NCBI RefSeq assembly: GCF_051020955.1
Contig: NC_135013.1
Coordinates: 45,265,087 to 45,329,086, forward strand
Origin: Megalopta genalis
Taxonomy: Eukaryota > Arthropoda > Insecta > Hymenoptera > Halictidae
Reading direction: 5' to 3'
DNA length: 64,000 bases
Position numbers and translations under genes: made by a program. Numbering within the stretch: position 1 is the first letter of the stretch; each line of letters starts with the position of its first letter. The notes below the pieces were generated by a model. That model searched no databases. It was given only the letters and a program-made list of their open reading frames with translations, and was not told where the DNA came from. Positions 46,264-56,936 of the stretch are shown here, in pieces.

Positions 46264-46800
46264 TGGCTCACAAAAGTATTCGATCGAAACAATTAATAGT
46301 TATTTAAATTGAACGATTAAAGGTTTTAATAGGAAGTCGATCCGATCCACCTTTTACTTTTATAACAGTCCTAAGTCTGTTTTCCATTGAGTGGACCAAC
46401 TTAGAAGTAACATTTGCATCTATTGATTGCCATATTTCAATAATATTTCGTTTTAACACTTCTTTCGAAGTAATAACCGCATTTCTGAATGATTTTTCTA
46501 CTTCATCTCATAAATGTTCAATAAGGGTTTAAATCAGGACTTTGCGGTGGATGTGGCACCACGTGTGGAACATTTTACAATACCTTTTCTTTGACTATTT
46601 CAGCGGTATGCTTCGGATCATTGTCAGACTGAAACCAATAATCGCTAGGTAAATTCAATTTTGATACACTGCTCTTTAAATTTTCCTGCAAAATTTTTAA
46701 GTATTCCGTTTCGTCCATTATCCCATCGATGAACACAAGGTTTCCCACTCCACTAGATGCCATACAGCCCCAAACTAATACAGATCCATCATTATATTAT
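46264..46800 (-). pseudogene. Tc1-like transposase, C-terminal half, broken
   Basis: Minus-strand reading: MASSGVGNLVFIDGIMDETE, then YLKILQENLKSSVSKLNLP, SDYWFQSDNDPKHTAEIVKE. After one stop it continues as HVVPHPPQSPDLNP. A frame change at about 46530 restores IEHL, DEVEKSFRNAVITSKEVL and HSMENRLRTVIKVKGG. The second catalytic Asp (SDNDPKHTA) and the final acidic residue region (PDLNP..IEHL) of the DD34E type are visible. The N-terminal HTH half and first Asp are missing beyond 46800. At least two stops and one frame change make it inactive. AAAAGTATTCG near 46273 may be part of its terminal repeat. Confidence 0.85.
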
Positions 46801-46979
46801 ATAGGTCGACCATCCTGTATACTCGATACAGTGCATAATTACATATTTTGCATATTTATAGTGCAAAACATCCGCAGTGCGTTTACGAATATAAATTAGC
46901 AATATGACAATTAACTTGCGATTGATGCACAAGGGTAGATAGATTGTCGATATTTCACATTTTGGTAAAAGTGCCAGAT

Positions 46980-47780
46980 CTTAAATCGATCATATTCGAG
47001 CGACATATTTATTTATGAGTCGTTCGAGTACACGGGATGGTTCTCAGCAAATTTTCGATTCGAGTTGAATCGGGTAGCACGGGTTGCATGGAAGTTGGAC
47101 TGTTCTCTTTTCGAAACGGCGCGGCAGAAGTGTACATTTGAAGCGACATCCGGCTATAAGCCGCCACTGTACGGCGAAGGGGCGCAATTAAAGTTAAACT
47201 ACTATAACGAGACATCGATAGGCTGGGCGCTAGATCGTAGCGTGAGACCCGAAAACGATTAGAAAACGAGAAAGAGAGAGAGGTGGATTGGCGAAGGGGG
47301 AGGTTGGCGTCGAAGGGAGGGAAATAGCTAGAAACTGCCTCGAGTTCGTAAGTTTTAATTGGCAGACAGCGCGGCGACCTACTACCATTTTACCTTCGCC
47401 CTTCCTCTAGCCGCAGTTTCGCCGCAGCCCTTCCCCGGCTTGGGCGCAGCGATAATAATTATAGTTACTCTTTGTTTTATAAATTAACTCCGGCTCCCCG
47501 AGCCTGTACCTTTGCGGATTCTACGATGAAGCGGACTGGAGATACTTTACATTCAGTTCAACTGGTAATGGATTAACTGCTTATCGTCTTTTCAGTTTGC
47601 CGGCCGCCACCGCCGCTGCCATTGGTAATGTTTTTCCGGCACACAGTACTATGTTCAACCAGCTTCCCGATTATTCGAGGCTTTTTTCGGGCAGACTCGG
47701 CGGCGATCTGATTTTTCTCTCGTTCGATTGATACAACGGTCTTGCGTCCTATGGACGACGAAAGAATACGCGGCAGAAGT
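46980..47780. promoter_or_regulatory. CpG-rich unique island, possible regulatory or promoter DNA
   Basis: About 800 bp rich in CpG and devoid of the repeat families of this window (GCGCGGCGACC, TTCGCCGCAGCCC, GCCGGCCGCCACCGCCGC). Frames on both strands around 47009-47262 are unsupported. In AT-rich insect genomes such islands often mark promoters, enhancers or conserved non-coding elements; that reading is inference. Confidence 0.35.
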
Positions 47781-47968
47781 GTAATTTATAGTTAAACTGC
47801 AAACTTATATCCTTGACGCTCGAGAGAACGTTTATAACTGAATTGCGGATTCTTATACAAAATAGAAATTGTATGACTCGATAAGAAAACGTCTTCATGA
47901 CGTCGTCATGAAAGTGTGTTGTCTCTTTTAATAATTTTAATAAATTTCGTATAATATAAAAATATATA

Positions 47969-49974
47969 CAGGGTGTCCCACAATTATTTTAACAGCCGAA
48001 AATGAGGGGTAGCTGAGGTCATTTGAAGTAACTTTTTCCTTTGCGAAAATGCAATCCGCGGCTTTGTTTACGAGTTATTAACGAAAAACACTGGCCAATG
48101 AGAGGTGACGGTGCGAGAGAGAGAGTCCGCGAGAGAGTACGCAGCACGAGGCTTTGACAGATGGTCGGGACGGACTCGAGCCACGTTCGAAGTATTGAAC
48201 AAATCACGAAGCGAGAACTTTCCGGATTTTTTTTTTACTACGTGACAGTGATATTTTGAAGAAAAACGCTGTTCACCTTTACTTTAGAATGTCTGAAGAA
48301 TATTTACTAATTTTTCGGACCCGAAATAATAAGTAATTTAACCGTGACGGCCGTTTTAATTTTCTAGTGTGCATGACACCTCGTGTGTAACATATGAAAT
48401 TTTTAAGCAAGGTGTACAGTGAAGATTAACAAAGTACGTAAATGATATTTTACGTTAATGGTATTTTATTTAAATAATTCCGTGTCCGAACATAGTTCAA
48501 CGAATGATTCGCAAAGCTAATTTAATAAATAATAATCGTGTTAAAGGATGTAAGGGATATGTTTGTTAGAGAAATATGAAGAATATTATCAACAAGAAAC
48601 TTACCCATTTAGTTGTAAAATCCACTTCATGCACGAAAATGTGTGCAGGAGGATAGTGCATTGACCTCGTACAATGTATGATGAACTGCACAGCTGATCT
48701 GTATCCGACGGCGACGAACAGAAGGATATCTCCAGGCAGGCAATTTCAACGTTTACTTTCACTGCATTATCACTAAACACTGATCACTTATCAATAATAT
48801 TTATGGACCAACTTTCCTGGGTTAATATGTATGGCCCTGAAAAGAGCCGATTGTTTTATGCGACGCGTTCGAAGTTCATATCGTTAAGAACACATACCGC
48901 GTTGACGGGATAAACTGCGGAAGACTAGCACGATGGCTGACAATGTTCGCGTTCGATGGAAAACAGTTGAAATTCGCTCGTAGGAGAACGAAACACAGTC
49001 GGCCATCGTGCCAGTCTTTTGCAGTTCATCTCGACAACGTGGTACATACGTGTCGTTAACAGTGAGAACTTCGAACGCGTCGCATAAAAAAATCGGCTCT
49101 TTTCAGAGCTATACATATTAACCCAGGAAAGTTGGTCCATAAATATTATTGATAAGTGATCAGTGTTTAGTGATAATGCAGTGAAAGTAAACGTTAAAAT
49201 TGCCTGCCTGGAGATATCCTTCTGTTCGTCGCCGTCGGATACAGATCAGCTGTGCAGTTCATCATACATTGTACGAGGTCAATGCACTATCCTCCTGCAC
49301 ACATTTTCGTGCATGAAGTAGATTTTACAACTAAATGGGTAAGTTTCTTGTTGATAATATTCTTCATATTTCTCTAACAAACATATCCCTTACATCCTTT
49401 AACACGATTATTATTTATTAAATTAGCTTTGCGAATCATTCGTTGAACTATGTTCGGACACGGAATTATTTAAATAAAATACCATTAACGTAAAATATCA
49501 TTTACGTACTTTGTTAATCTTCACTGTACACCTTGCTTAAAAATTTCATATGTTACACACGAGGTGTCATGCACACTAGAAAATTAAAACGGCCGTCACG
49601 GTTAAATTACTTATTATTTCGGGTCCGAAAAATTAGTAAATATTCTTCAGACATTCTAAAGTAAAGGTGAACAGCGTTTTTCTTCAAAATATCACTGTCA
49701 CGTAGTAAAAAAAAAATCCGGAAAGTTCTCGCTTCGTGATTTGTTCAATACTTCGAACGTGGCTCGAGTCCGTCCCGACCATCTGTCAAAGCCTCGTGTT
49801 GCGTACTCTCTCGCGGACTCTCTCTCTCGCACCGTCACCTCTCATTGGCCAGTGTTTTTCGTTAATAACTCGTAAACAAAGCCGCGGATTGCATTTTCGC
49901 AAAGGAAAAAGTTACTTCAAATGACCTCAGCTACCCCTCATTTTCGGCTGTTAAAATAATTGTGGGACACCCTG
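47969..49974. mobile_element. 2.0-kb near-perfect palindrome with CAGGGTGTCCC ends
   Basis: The element begins CAGGGTGTCCCACAATTAT and ends with its complement, between TA dinucleotides. The arms 47969-48940 and about 48999-49974 are inverted copies, with only a handful of differences in the outer 830 bp. The inner 130 bp near the centre are clearly more diverged, and the unpaired centre is about 60 bp. The first 130 bp match family F (GAAAAACACTGGCCAATGAGA, TAACGAGTTATTAACG type). Because the arms are identical there, the same 62-codon frame appears twice (48019-48207 minus, 49736-49924 plus). No transposase was recognised. Confidence 0.9.
49282..49338 (+). other. Possible short first exon in both palindrome arms
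   Basis: In the right arm an ATG opens MHYPPAHIFVHEVDFTTKW and runs straight into a consensus donor (ATGG/GTAAGT at 49339). The left arm holds the same peptide on the minus strand (about 48605-48661), with one synonymous difference (Val GTA versus GTG). Upstream, TCAGTG near 49159 fits an arthropod initiator. It could be the first exon of a transposase or captured gene. Very short, so speculative. Confidence 0.2.
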
Positions 49975-49979
49975 TATAT

Positions 49980-50570
49980 ATATATAAAATTCCACTCGCG
50001 TCTTTGAAATCATCCTTTCGCTGTGGCCATTTCTGTCAAAAATGCATAAAATCCGGCATCTATTTACAACATTTCCATTCCCTTTTTTATTATTTTATAA
50101 TAAATATATATAATAATATATGTAGTCCTTGTATTCTAGGGAAATTTTATATCAGATAATTACGACAATTAAGAGTTCCTGTATTATACGGGGTATCCAA
50201 GGTAACTGTTGCCAAAACCGACCAAAAAGTTTTACGAATATTTTTGATCAGCTACACTGCGATATAAGAAATTTCCAGAAAAATGTTTTATTGCAACGAA
50301 TTAAGACCGCCTTAATTTTTTAAAATGACATGATATATTTTATAATTCATATGATCGTAGCTCGAGTCAACGCGAATTCAATGACCTGTTAAACCACAAC
50401 CTTACCATGACCTTGACTCCAAAAAAAGTGTGATCAGTGAATGGATTCGTTTTCATTGGAAATTTTTTTATTGTATGAACTTTACGTGTTGGAAATTGTT
50501 TCGTACATTTTGCAATATGATAAACATACACTCCTTTTTTGGTACCTCTCCCGCAACTACTTGATCCGTC
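49980..50570. other. No recognised gene; one MITE-like end
   Basis: AT-rich DNA. TACGGGGTATCCAAGG near 50190 resembles a MITE terminus, and TGACCTTGACTCC near 50408 a block seen in other MITEs. No partner end was identified. Confidence 0.35.
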
Positions 50571-50574
50571 ACTT

Positions 50575-51330
50575 CGATATCCCTGCGTCGAAGGCAGAGT
50601 CCGCTAGATAGCCTTACTGATGGCTACTGTAGCGGGACCTGGATGAAACGCTCCCTTTTTTCCTTCGCTTCCCCGTCATTCACAGCGCCCCGACGACAAC
50701 TAACTACAATGCAACTTTAGAGACTATACATGGAAGCCAACTGCAACACGGAGCAACACCAGGGGGGATGCACTGCATCTTTCAATTCACAGGGCCGAGA
50801 CTTACGTAATGCCTCTTTTAGTGTGGCCACCGCCGTCGATCTGCCGCAGACGCCTGGCACCGAGGAGCACGACTTCCAGAGTAACAGCACGTTTGAGTTC
50901 TTTACCGCAACGTTACTTCTCGCGAAGGACATATCTTCGGGACTTCGAGTTTCCACGACCTCTTCAAACCGGCCGTGTTTGGACAGCAGCATACGTGGCT
51001 CGAGATAGGCTTGAGGCGATTTACTGTCCTCGCCGCGACGATCTTTCCTGCGTCAATTCGGGGTGCCACTATAAGGATTGGAAATTTCGAAAACTGGCCT
51101 ATGTCTATTTCATCACCGGGGCGTCACTGGGTGGATTAATCGTGAACTAGCCGATGCCTGTCTCATCACCGATGCGCCACTATAAGGGTAGGAGAGAGAT
51201 CTAGAGTTTGGTTGCCGTGTAACTTTTAGAAAGAAGAAATAAAGATACACCTCGAGCGGTAAAGGTATATCTCTGTGGGTTTGTACCAGCCACTGCTTCG
51301 AATCAGGAGATGACAAGTTGATAAACTGAT
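50575..51330. other. GC-rich block with open frames on both strands
   Basis: This balanced to GC-rich block holds plus frames of 92 and 113 codons and a minus frame of 91 codons (50717-50992). The minus frame includes ATLKEAL followed by a donor-like GTAAGT at about 50813. A short internal repeat (TGCCACTATAAGG, TCATCACCG) recurs near 51063-51190 and GAAATAAAGATAC lies near 51237. It may be an LTR-like or exon-containing region; I cannot decide. Confidence 0.25.
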
Positions 51331-51536
51331 AAAAGATAGTATATTACAAGATTTCAATCTAATAAAATTGTGTGTGTAGGCGGGGTAGGTGGGGACTTAT
51401 AACCTTGTAACGATGTACGTACTCGGTTAAATTAAATGCTCGAAAGAGAAGCACACACAATCTCGCTAGCGTTCCTTCGTCAGTAACTGACTTGAAACTA
51501 AGCCTGCTTTTAGTCGCATTTTGGCCTTTTATATAC

Positions 51537-51875
51537 TCAAAATTTCCTTGAAAAATGGTAGTGGAGATCGTACCCCTTCGAAGGTACTTGACTTACGATA
51601 TACAGAGCGAACCGGCCAGCCTGGCATACGCTCTTAGGAAGGTGTAAGAAAAAATATATCGGGAAATTCTCCGAACGTAACACCCGCACCAATTCGCGCG
51701 ATGTCTTTCCGCGTTTTACATCGTCAACGAGTGGGTCACATGCATCCTCCAATGGAATCTGACATTGATCATTGAAAGGAAATATCGTCCAGATATCGTT
51801 AACTACTGGTAGAGCGGTAATATTCGTGTCTACACAATGCAACTTGGACCATATCTTAGTAACTAATAGTGTCAT
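51537..51875 (-). CDS. Candidate exon, 112-codon minus frame
   Basis: The minus frame has protein-like composition (WSKLHCVDTNITALPVVND, then IWTIFPFNDQCQIPLEDACD and RELVRVLRSENFPIYFFLHL). After FALYI it meets a consensus donor (TATATC/GTAAGT at about 51594), so the coding exon may be 51595-51875. The preceding TAAAAACATAG is a weak acceptor next to the ATG. I do not recognise the family; cysteines are few. A mariner pseudogene follows on the plus strand about 115 bp away. The minus frame in the GC-rich block downstream (50717-50992) might belong to the same transcript. Unproven. Confidence 0.27.
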   Translation of the reverse strand: MTLLVTKIWSKLHCVDTNITALPVVNDIWTIFPFNDQCQIPLEDACDPLVDDVKRGKTSRELVRVLRSENFPIYFFLHLPKSVCQAGRFALYIVSQVPSKGYDLHYHFSRKF

Positions 51876-51991
51876 CTATGTTTTTAGACCGGCGTTTGGA
51901 AGCTGTGACATTCCTCTTTCCAGTAGTATTAATTTTGGTTCAATCGGTTAATAAATAGCAAAGTTATAATAATTCTCCCTAAACAACTTTC

Positions 51992-52748
51992 TTGTCGATG
52001 TTGAAATACGATCAAAAATTGTTGCCTGTCAATCATTCCAAAGAAGTCGTTGCAGCCGCCAGAAATGTTCCGAACTTCCTGAAATCAATTGTTACGGGTG
52101 ACGAAATATGGTGCTTTCAGTACGACCCAGAAACCAAGCGTCAAAGTGCGGAATGGAAGTCGAAAGATTTACTACAAGCCAAAAAGCACGGAAGTTCCAT
52201 AAAAGATCAAAACAATGCTCATTACATTCTTTGATAGCAAAGAAATTATCCATAGAGAATTCGTTCCAACTAGCCAAACAATTACTGGAACATATTGTCT
52301 CGAAGTTTTGAAGCGTTTGGTGGCCAGAATCCGTCGTATTCGACCTGAATATCGTGATCCAGAGACCTGGTGTCTAATGCATCGAGTCACACTTCACTCA
52401 TTGTTCGTCAATTTTTGGCTCGAAATCAAGTCTGTGTGTTAAATCATCCACCGTATTCGCCTGATTTGGCCTCGTGTGACTTCTCCCTATTCCCACAATT
52501 GAAATTGAAGATGAAAGGATGCTTTTTTAATGACATTTCGACCATCAAAACAGCTTCAACACGAGCGCTAGAGTCAATTCCACAAAATGAGCTAGAACAC
52601 ACATTTGAATCACTGTTGTATCGCTGCAACAAATGTATTGAAACTGGAGGAGAATATTTTGAATAAAAAAATCGAAAAATATTCATATATCTTGTTTCAA
52701 TGATGTTTTTCTCGGCCAGTCTCGAAACTCATTTGTCGCACTGTGTAT
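51992..52748 (+). pseudogene. Mariner transposase, three-frame remnant
   Basis: The reading starts inside a mariner transposase: VVAAARNVPNFLKSIVTGDE, then WCFQYDPETKRQSAEWKS in one frame. It continues as ITFFDSKEIIHREFVPTSQT and TYCLEVLKRLVARIRRIRPE in the next. It then runs as NASSHTSLIVRQFLARNQV, LNHPPYSPDLASCDFSLFPQ and RCNKCIETGGEYFE in a third. The first (TGDE) and third (SPDLASCDF) Asp regions are present, but the second is changed: SNASSHT replaces the usual DNA-SHT, so the catalytic Asp is lost. Right terminus GTCTCGAAACTCATTTGTCG at about 52726-52745. The N-terminal domain and left terminus are missing. Confidence 0.85.
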
Positions 52749-52915
52749 ATCATCCGGGCCGTGCATGAATTCCACAAATAAATGTTTACTTTCCCTTATA
52801 TTTTTATATTAATTAATATGTTCCTTCTCGCGGATTCGTAGGTTGTATTTTAGTCGTGTGTATGCGACTGGAGTACAATTTGTGTACATTTTTATGACCA
52901 GCGTAGGAGGTTTAA

Positions 52916-53315
52916 CCCCTTGCACTATAACAACGAGTCAGACTCGTGATGAAGATTTTAGATATAATTCTTCTGAAACAAAACAAAATTTGATTCTTCT
53001 GTCATCAAAATCTAAGAATCAAAGTAAGCGATGGCGCACCAAAAACAAAAATTGTCTCGTCCTATTAGGGTATTATATAATTATTATGTAATTATTGAGA
53101 ACGAAGATCAGCTAATCAAGGTACAGTAAATTCTCCCTGATTGTCCTTCAGCTTGTAAACAAAAAAGAACAATTTTTATGCAATAATTAGTCTCGAATAA
53201 TCGTATCTCCTCTTCCCAAATTGTCCATTTTTGTTTACAAGCTGAAGGACAATTGGGGGGAATTTACTGTACCTTGATTAGCTAATCTTTTCGAAAGAAA
53301 TCATGGTGCAAGGGG
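52916..53315. mobile_element. TTAA-type MITE with inner palindrome, split by family G
   Basis: The left end TTAA-CCCCTTGCACTA mirrors the right end GTGCAAGGGG followed by TTGA, a decayed TTAA. Its centre was a palindrome (GATCAGCTAATCAAGG against CCTTGATTAGCTAATC) into which a family G MITE inserted. Confidence 0.65.
53124..53269. mobile_element. CAGTAAATTC MITE, family G copy 5, at a dyad
   Basis: Ends CAGTAAATTCTCCC and GGGGAATTTACTG, between TA dinucleotides (53122-53123 and 53270-53271). The flanks outside the TA are themselves complementary for 16 bp, so the insertion hit the TA exactly on the axis of a palindrome. Confidence 0.85.
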
Positions 53316-53324
53316 TTGAAGCAT

Positions 53325-55355
53325 TTACAAATCTGGAAGTTCGTATTGAGATTCGCACTTTTAGTATGTTAACTAATGTTTCATCCAGTTAGCAAATGAA
53401 TTTGGAAAATGTTTCGTACAGCAGATAAAAAATGTGCAGTTAGATTTTATAACAGTTAGATATACAGTTGCATGTTATAATTATTGATAAACGTCAATGA
53501 AACTCGAGTTAATTATTTGCGTTTAAATATAAATGTAATGTATAACGGAACATAACATAATTTTTCTGTAGTTTCAACAATAATTTTGACGATGGTGTAA
53601 CATTGTTTTCGTAACAACATATCATAAATTGATATACTAAAAGATACATTCATCAGTTCATTCGAAAAACATTATTGAAAGTAGCGTTCTGAAGAAATGT
53701 AATTGTGCTTATTCAAAATTAAACTTCATATGCAACAATTTGATCGCAGTGCATAAAGGACCTAATGCGCAGATTGCTGAAAAGGTACTGTAACTTTAAA
53801 ATTCATGTTCCATGTGGAATATGTTTTCCATTTAATGCGTATAAAGATAATAACATGTTTTTAAAACGTGATTCAAATAACGTTACCTGGACAAATGGCG
53901 TTTTGATAGAACCTCGAGAGAATGAAATTCTTCTGCGGCAGTTTCCGACATAGTTAAATACACCCTTCGAGATTAGAAATACTGATATATAAAGAGTTTC
54001 ATATACAATTTGAAGTGTGTTCTATCTGCGATTTACATTTTCAGAAAGATGTTCTTGCTACATTTATATATAATTAGCTAATTATATTTAAGATTAGATT
54101 ATCAAATCTAGTTATCACGGAAAGCTTGTTAGAAAACAGAGGTATATATTATTATCATAAATTCTTATAGCAGAAACAAAGTTTGTATTGAAAAAATGAT
54201 ATTAATAAATTTAAGTTTAAACACCAGGGAAACAGGATGCCTAAAATGTGAAAAATTTCTGGAAAATACTAGTATACTTTTTAAAAAAAATAAGAAAGCA
54301 TTCATAGTAAGTTTAATAAAAATAAATAATTTTAGTACACAAGTGAAAGGATAATTAGGAGGAATAAACACTAAACTTTTATTTTCTCTTTATTTATTAT
54401 CAAAGTTACCCAATTTTTGAAATCTTGAAATCTCTTCAACCATGTGACATCTATTGTTCCAATCGCGATACAGAGTCCCTTGTTAATACGACTATAGATA
54501 TGTGTGCAAAATAAAAATGTTCTGCGTCGATTAAGAGAAGTACGGTTTAAATAAAAATGTACTTCTCTCCTTAACACGTTAAGGCCACACACAATATGTG
54601 GACTAATTTTTCAAATGAATTTTTGTGTTAATACATTCGGACAGACTGAATTTTACAAGGACGTTGAATAATGATGACGCCATGATATACTTCAACTTCC
54701 TAGTTTCAGTTTCATTAATTTCATTACTTCGGCATTGTAGGAATTTTTGGAGTTGAGTTTCGGCACTCGAAACAGAACACTTGTAACGAATTTAAACTAA
54801 CATTAAAGCGCCATGAATGCATAAAATCCGCGGCGTACTCATAATACTCGTACTACGAAAATAAACCGCGACGAACTATGAACGTAAACTACTTTCTCCA
54901 GCTTCTTCCATTGAACTGCATCGCCGTAGTAACGTTAAACACTCGAGAGGAATACGCTAGAACGAAACGATTCCAGTTGCCGTGAGCTAAAACATTCACA
55001 AAGCGTCCTCGAGACTGCATCGTTAAATTAATCATAGGCGCGTGACGTCGTAAATACGTGGATGGAGTAAGCATGAATTCAAAAGAACACTCGGAGGTTT
55101 TAAAAAAGAATGGATAATGAAGCCGGAACAGATACGCAAGCATTACGGGAGGGCAACAAGCTTGTTCCACTCCGATATTCCAGAAACGCGTCCCTCGTAA
55201 AAAGCAATTGTTTCGACTTTATATTCGTCTGCCTAAAGTACACTTCCGGCGCGGCTACGTTCTGGCAAGAATTTCACTTGCGGCCGGATTCTCGATAGAA
55301 ATGATAGTGTCCGACGTCGGACGTAAAAAGAGTCTTTAAACTTCGGAAAACCCAT
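53325..55355. other. No recognised gene (2 kb)
   Basis: AT-rich to about 54740, then CpG-containing unique DNA to about 55330 that is open on both strands (93 codons minus at 54889, 62 plus at 55110) without domain support. Confidence 0.35.
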
Positions 55356-55359
55356 GGGA

Positions 55360-56400
55360 TAGTGTTTAAAACACCACCGGGAATTCATTAAATCGTGTAT
55401 GATAACATTTGTGCATGACAAAATTGCGTTTACGTTACGTTTGAACATTGATTGAAATATGTGGAACAAGACAACTAATAAAGTTGTGTTTGTACCAGAT
55501 TAGATCGTAAATTTAAATTGAAATGTTTATTAAAATGAGATATCACTTGTATAAAATGAAGTTACGTTTACTTTAGATCTAATTGGAAATTTACGATACA
55601 TTGAAAACCATGGCGAATTTATCAAATTGACTAAGATAAGATTCTAAGATAAGATTACGTTCATGCTGGATTAGATCGTAGATTGGAATATAAACTCGTG
55701 AACTAATAAAATTGTATTTGTATCAGACTGAACGGTAAATTTATATTTGTATGTACATATCACCATCGTGAATCTATAAAATTGTTCGAGATAATAGTAT
55801 GTTTAGATCGTACATTGATCTAATCAATCTACTAATCTAATCGATTAAACACAATCGAGAATGTATAAAATTGTGTGTGATCAGGATTAGATTGTGAATT
55901 TAAATTAAAAATTATATACAAATTTTAAAATTAGTTATTTGAAACATCGCCGTGAATTTATAAAATTGCCTAAAATGAAATTATATTTATAGTAGATCAG
56001 ATCGTAGATTGCAACATATTAACTCTTTGAACACGGAGACATTGTAACTCTAAATCCAAAATAGTTTTTCTGAACTACATTATCTCCATTTTCTGTGACT
56101 TATAATTAGTGCATTCTATGCAAATGAAATTGTGTCTTGTGACACATACAACACCTTTAACAGCTGTTTTAAGTATAATCAATTTTGGGAATTTGAAAAT
56201 TATTTTGGAACGTGGTGAAACAATTTTTACTGGTGCCTTAGAGTCGCTTCTCGAGTGCAAAGGTTTAAACACCATAGTAAAGTATTACGATTATGAAAGA
56301 TGAAAGTATGTGTTTGCTAGATTAGATTGTAAAGTGAGATATCTTAAACATTACCGTGAATTTATAAAACTGTGGATGGCACTGTGTTATGTTTACAAAG
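55360..56400. repeat. Irregular minisatellite, 65-95-bp units, split by a MITE
   Basis: Diverged units share TGAATTTATAAAATTGT, then (A)GATTAGAT(C/T)GTAAATTTAAATT. Copies of the TATAAAATTG core lie near 55465, 55550, 55615, 55705, 55768, 55865, 55958 and, beyond the inserted MITE, 56358. Spacing varies from about 66 to 96 bp. Confidence 0.6.
56023..56264. mobile_element. piggyBac-like MITE inside the minisatellite
   Basis: Ends CTCTTTGAACACGGAG and the complement of CTTCTCGAGTGCAAAGG are flanked by TTAA at 56019-56022 and 56265-56268. The subterminal AACTCT and AGAGTCGC also match in inverse sense, as in the 43252 element. Overlapping frames on both strands reflect the symmetry. Confidence 0.65.
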
Positions 56401-56930
56401 AATTGTGTAATTTAAAAAAGTTTTGTATCATATTTGTTGGAAAGCTCTAGAAATTATTGTGTAATATCCAGCATTTTGTATCTGCTAGTTATTTCGCATA
56501 ATATAAGAATTGATATGTATATGAAATAAAATTATTTATACTTGATATGTTTTCATATACTGTATGTGTTTGCAGTGACATCACATTACTTCACGAAGTT
56601 AAAGCGTCACTGAATTATATCCGGAAAAAGTTTTAGGAGGTCAAGTTTTCGTCTTCACACTCTTGAACATAGTTTCTTCATAGACGTCTTTTTGTTAGAA
56701 AACGAAGTGAGGAACTAAAGTTGCTTTTTCTTCGAAATTTTACAGATTCGCAAGGAGCTACGGAGTTTAAACAAGTTTTTCCACATTCTTTTCAGTGTGA
56801 TCTTATAAAGAGGTGAAGGGGTCTCTTATAGAATGACCTGTCAAAAGAGAAAGAAAAGTCTCTGAGAAAACTGAGTTTGAGAATATGGAAGTGAAGACTT
56901 TACCATCTAAAATAAAATCATGTCAAATAT
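56401..56930. other. No recognised gene
   Basis: AT-rich DNA with no supported feature. Confidence 0.4.
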
Positions 56931-56936
56931 GCAATA

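Noticed and set aside
48019..49924. Two identical 62-codon frames on opposite strands (48019-48207 and 49736-49924)
   Set aside because: They are the same arm sequence of the palindrome. The region is conserved MITE terminus in other family F copies where the frame is not kept.
47969..49974. The palindrome as an assembly artefact
   Set aside because: The arms differ, especially near the centre, there is a distinct unpaired centre, and the edges have transposon termini with TA. An artefact would give identical arms.
56075..56303. 66-codon minus and 64-codon plus overlapping frames
   Set aside because: Both sit in a symmetric TTAA MITE; mirrored openness reflects its inverted structure.
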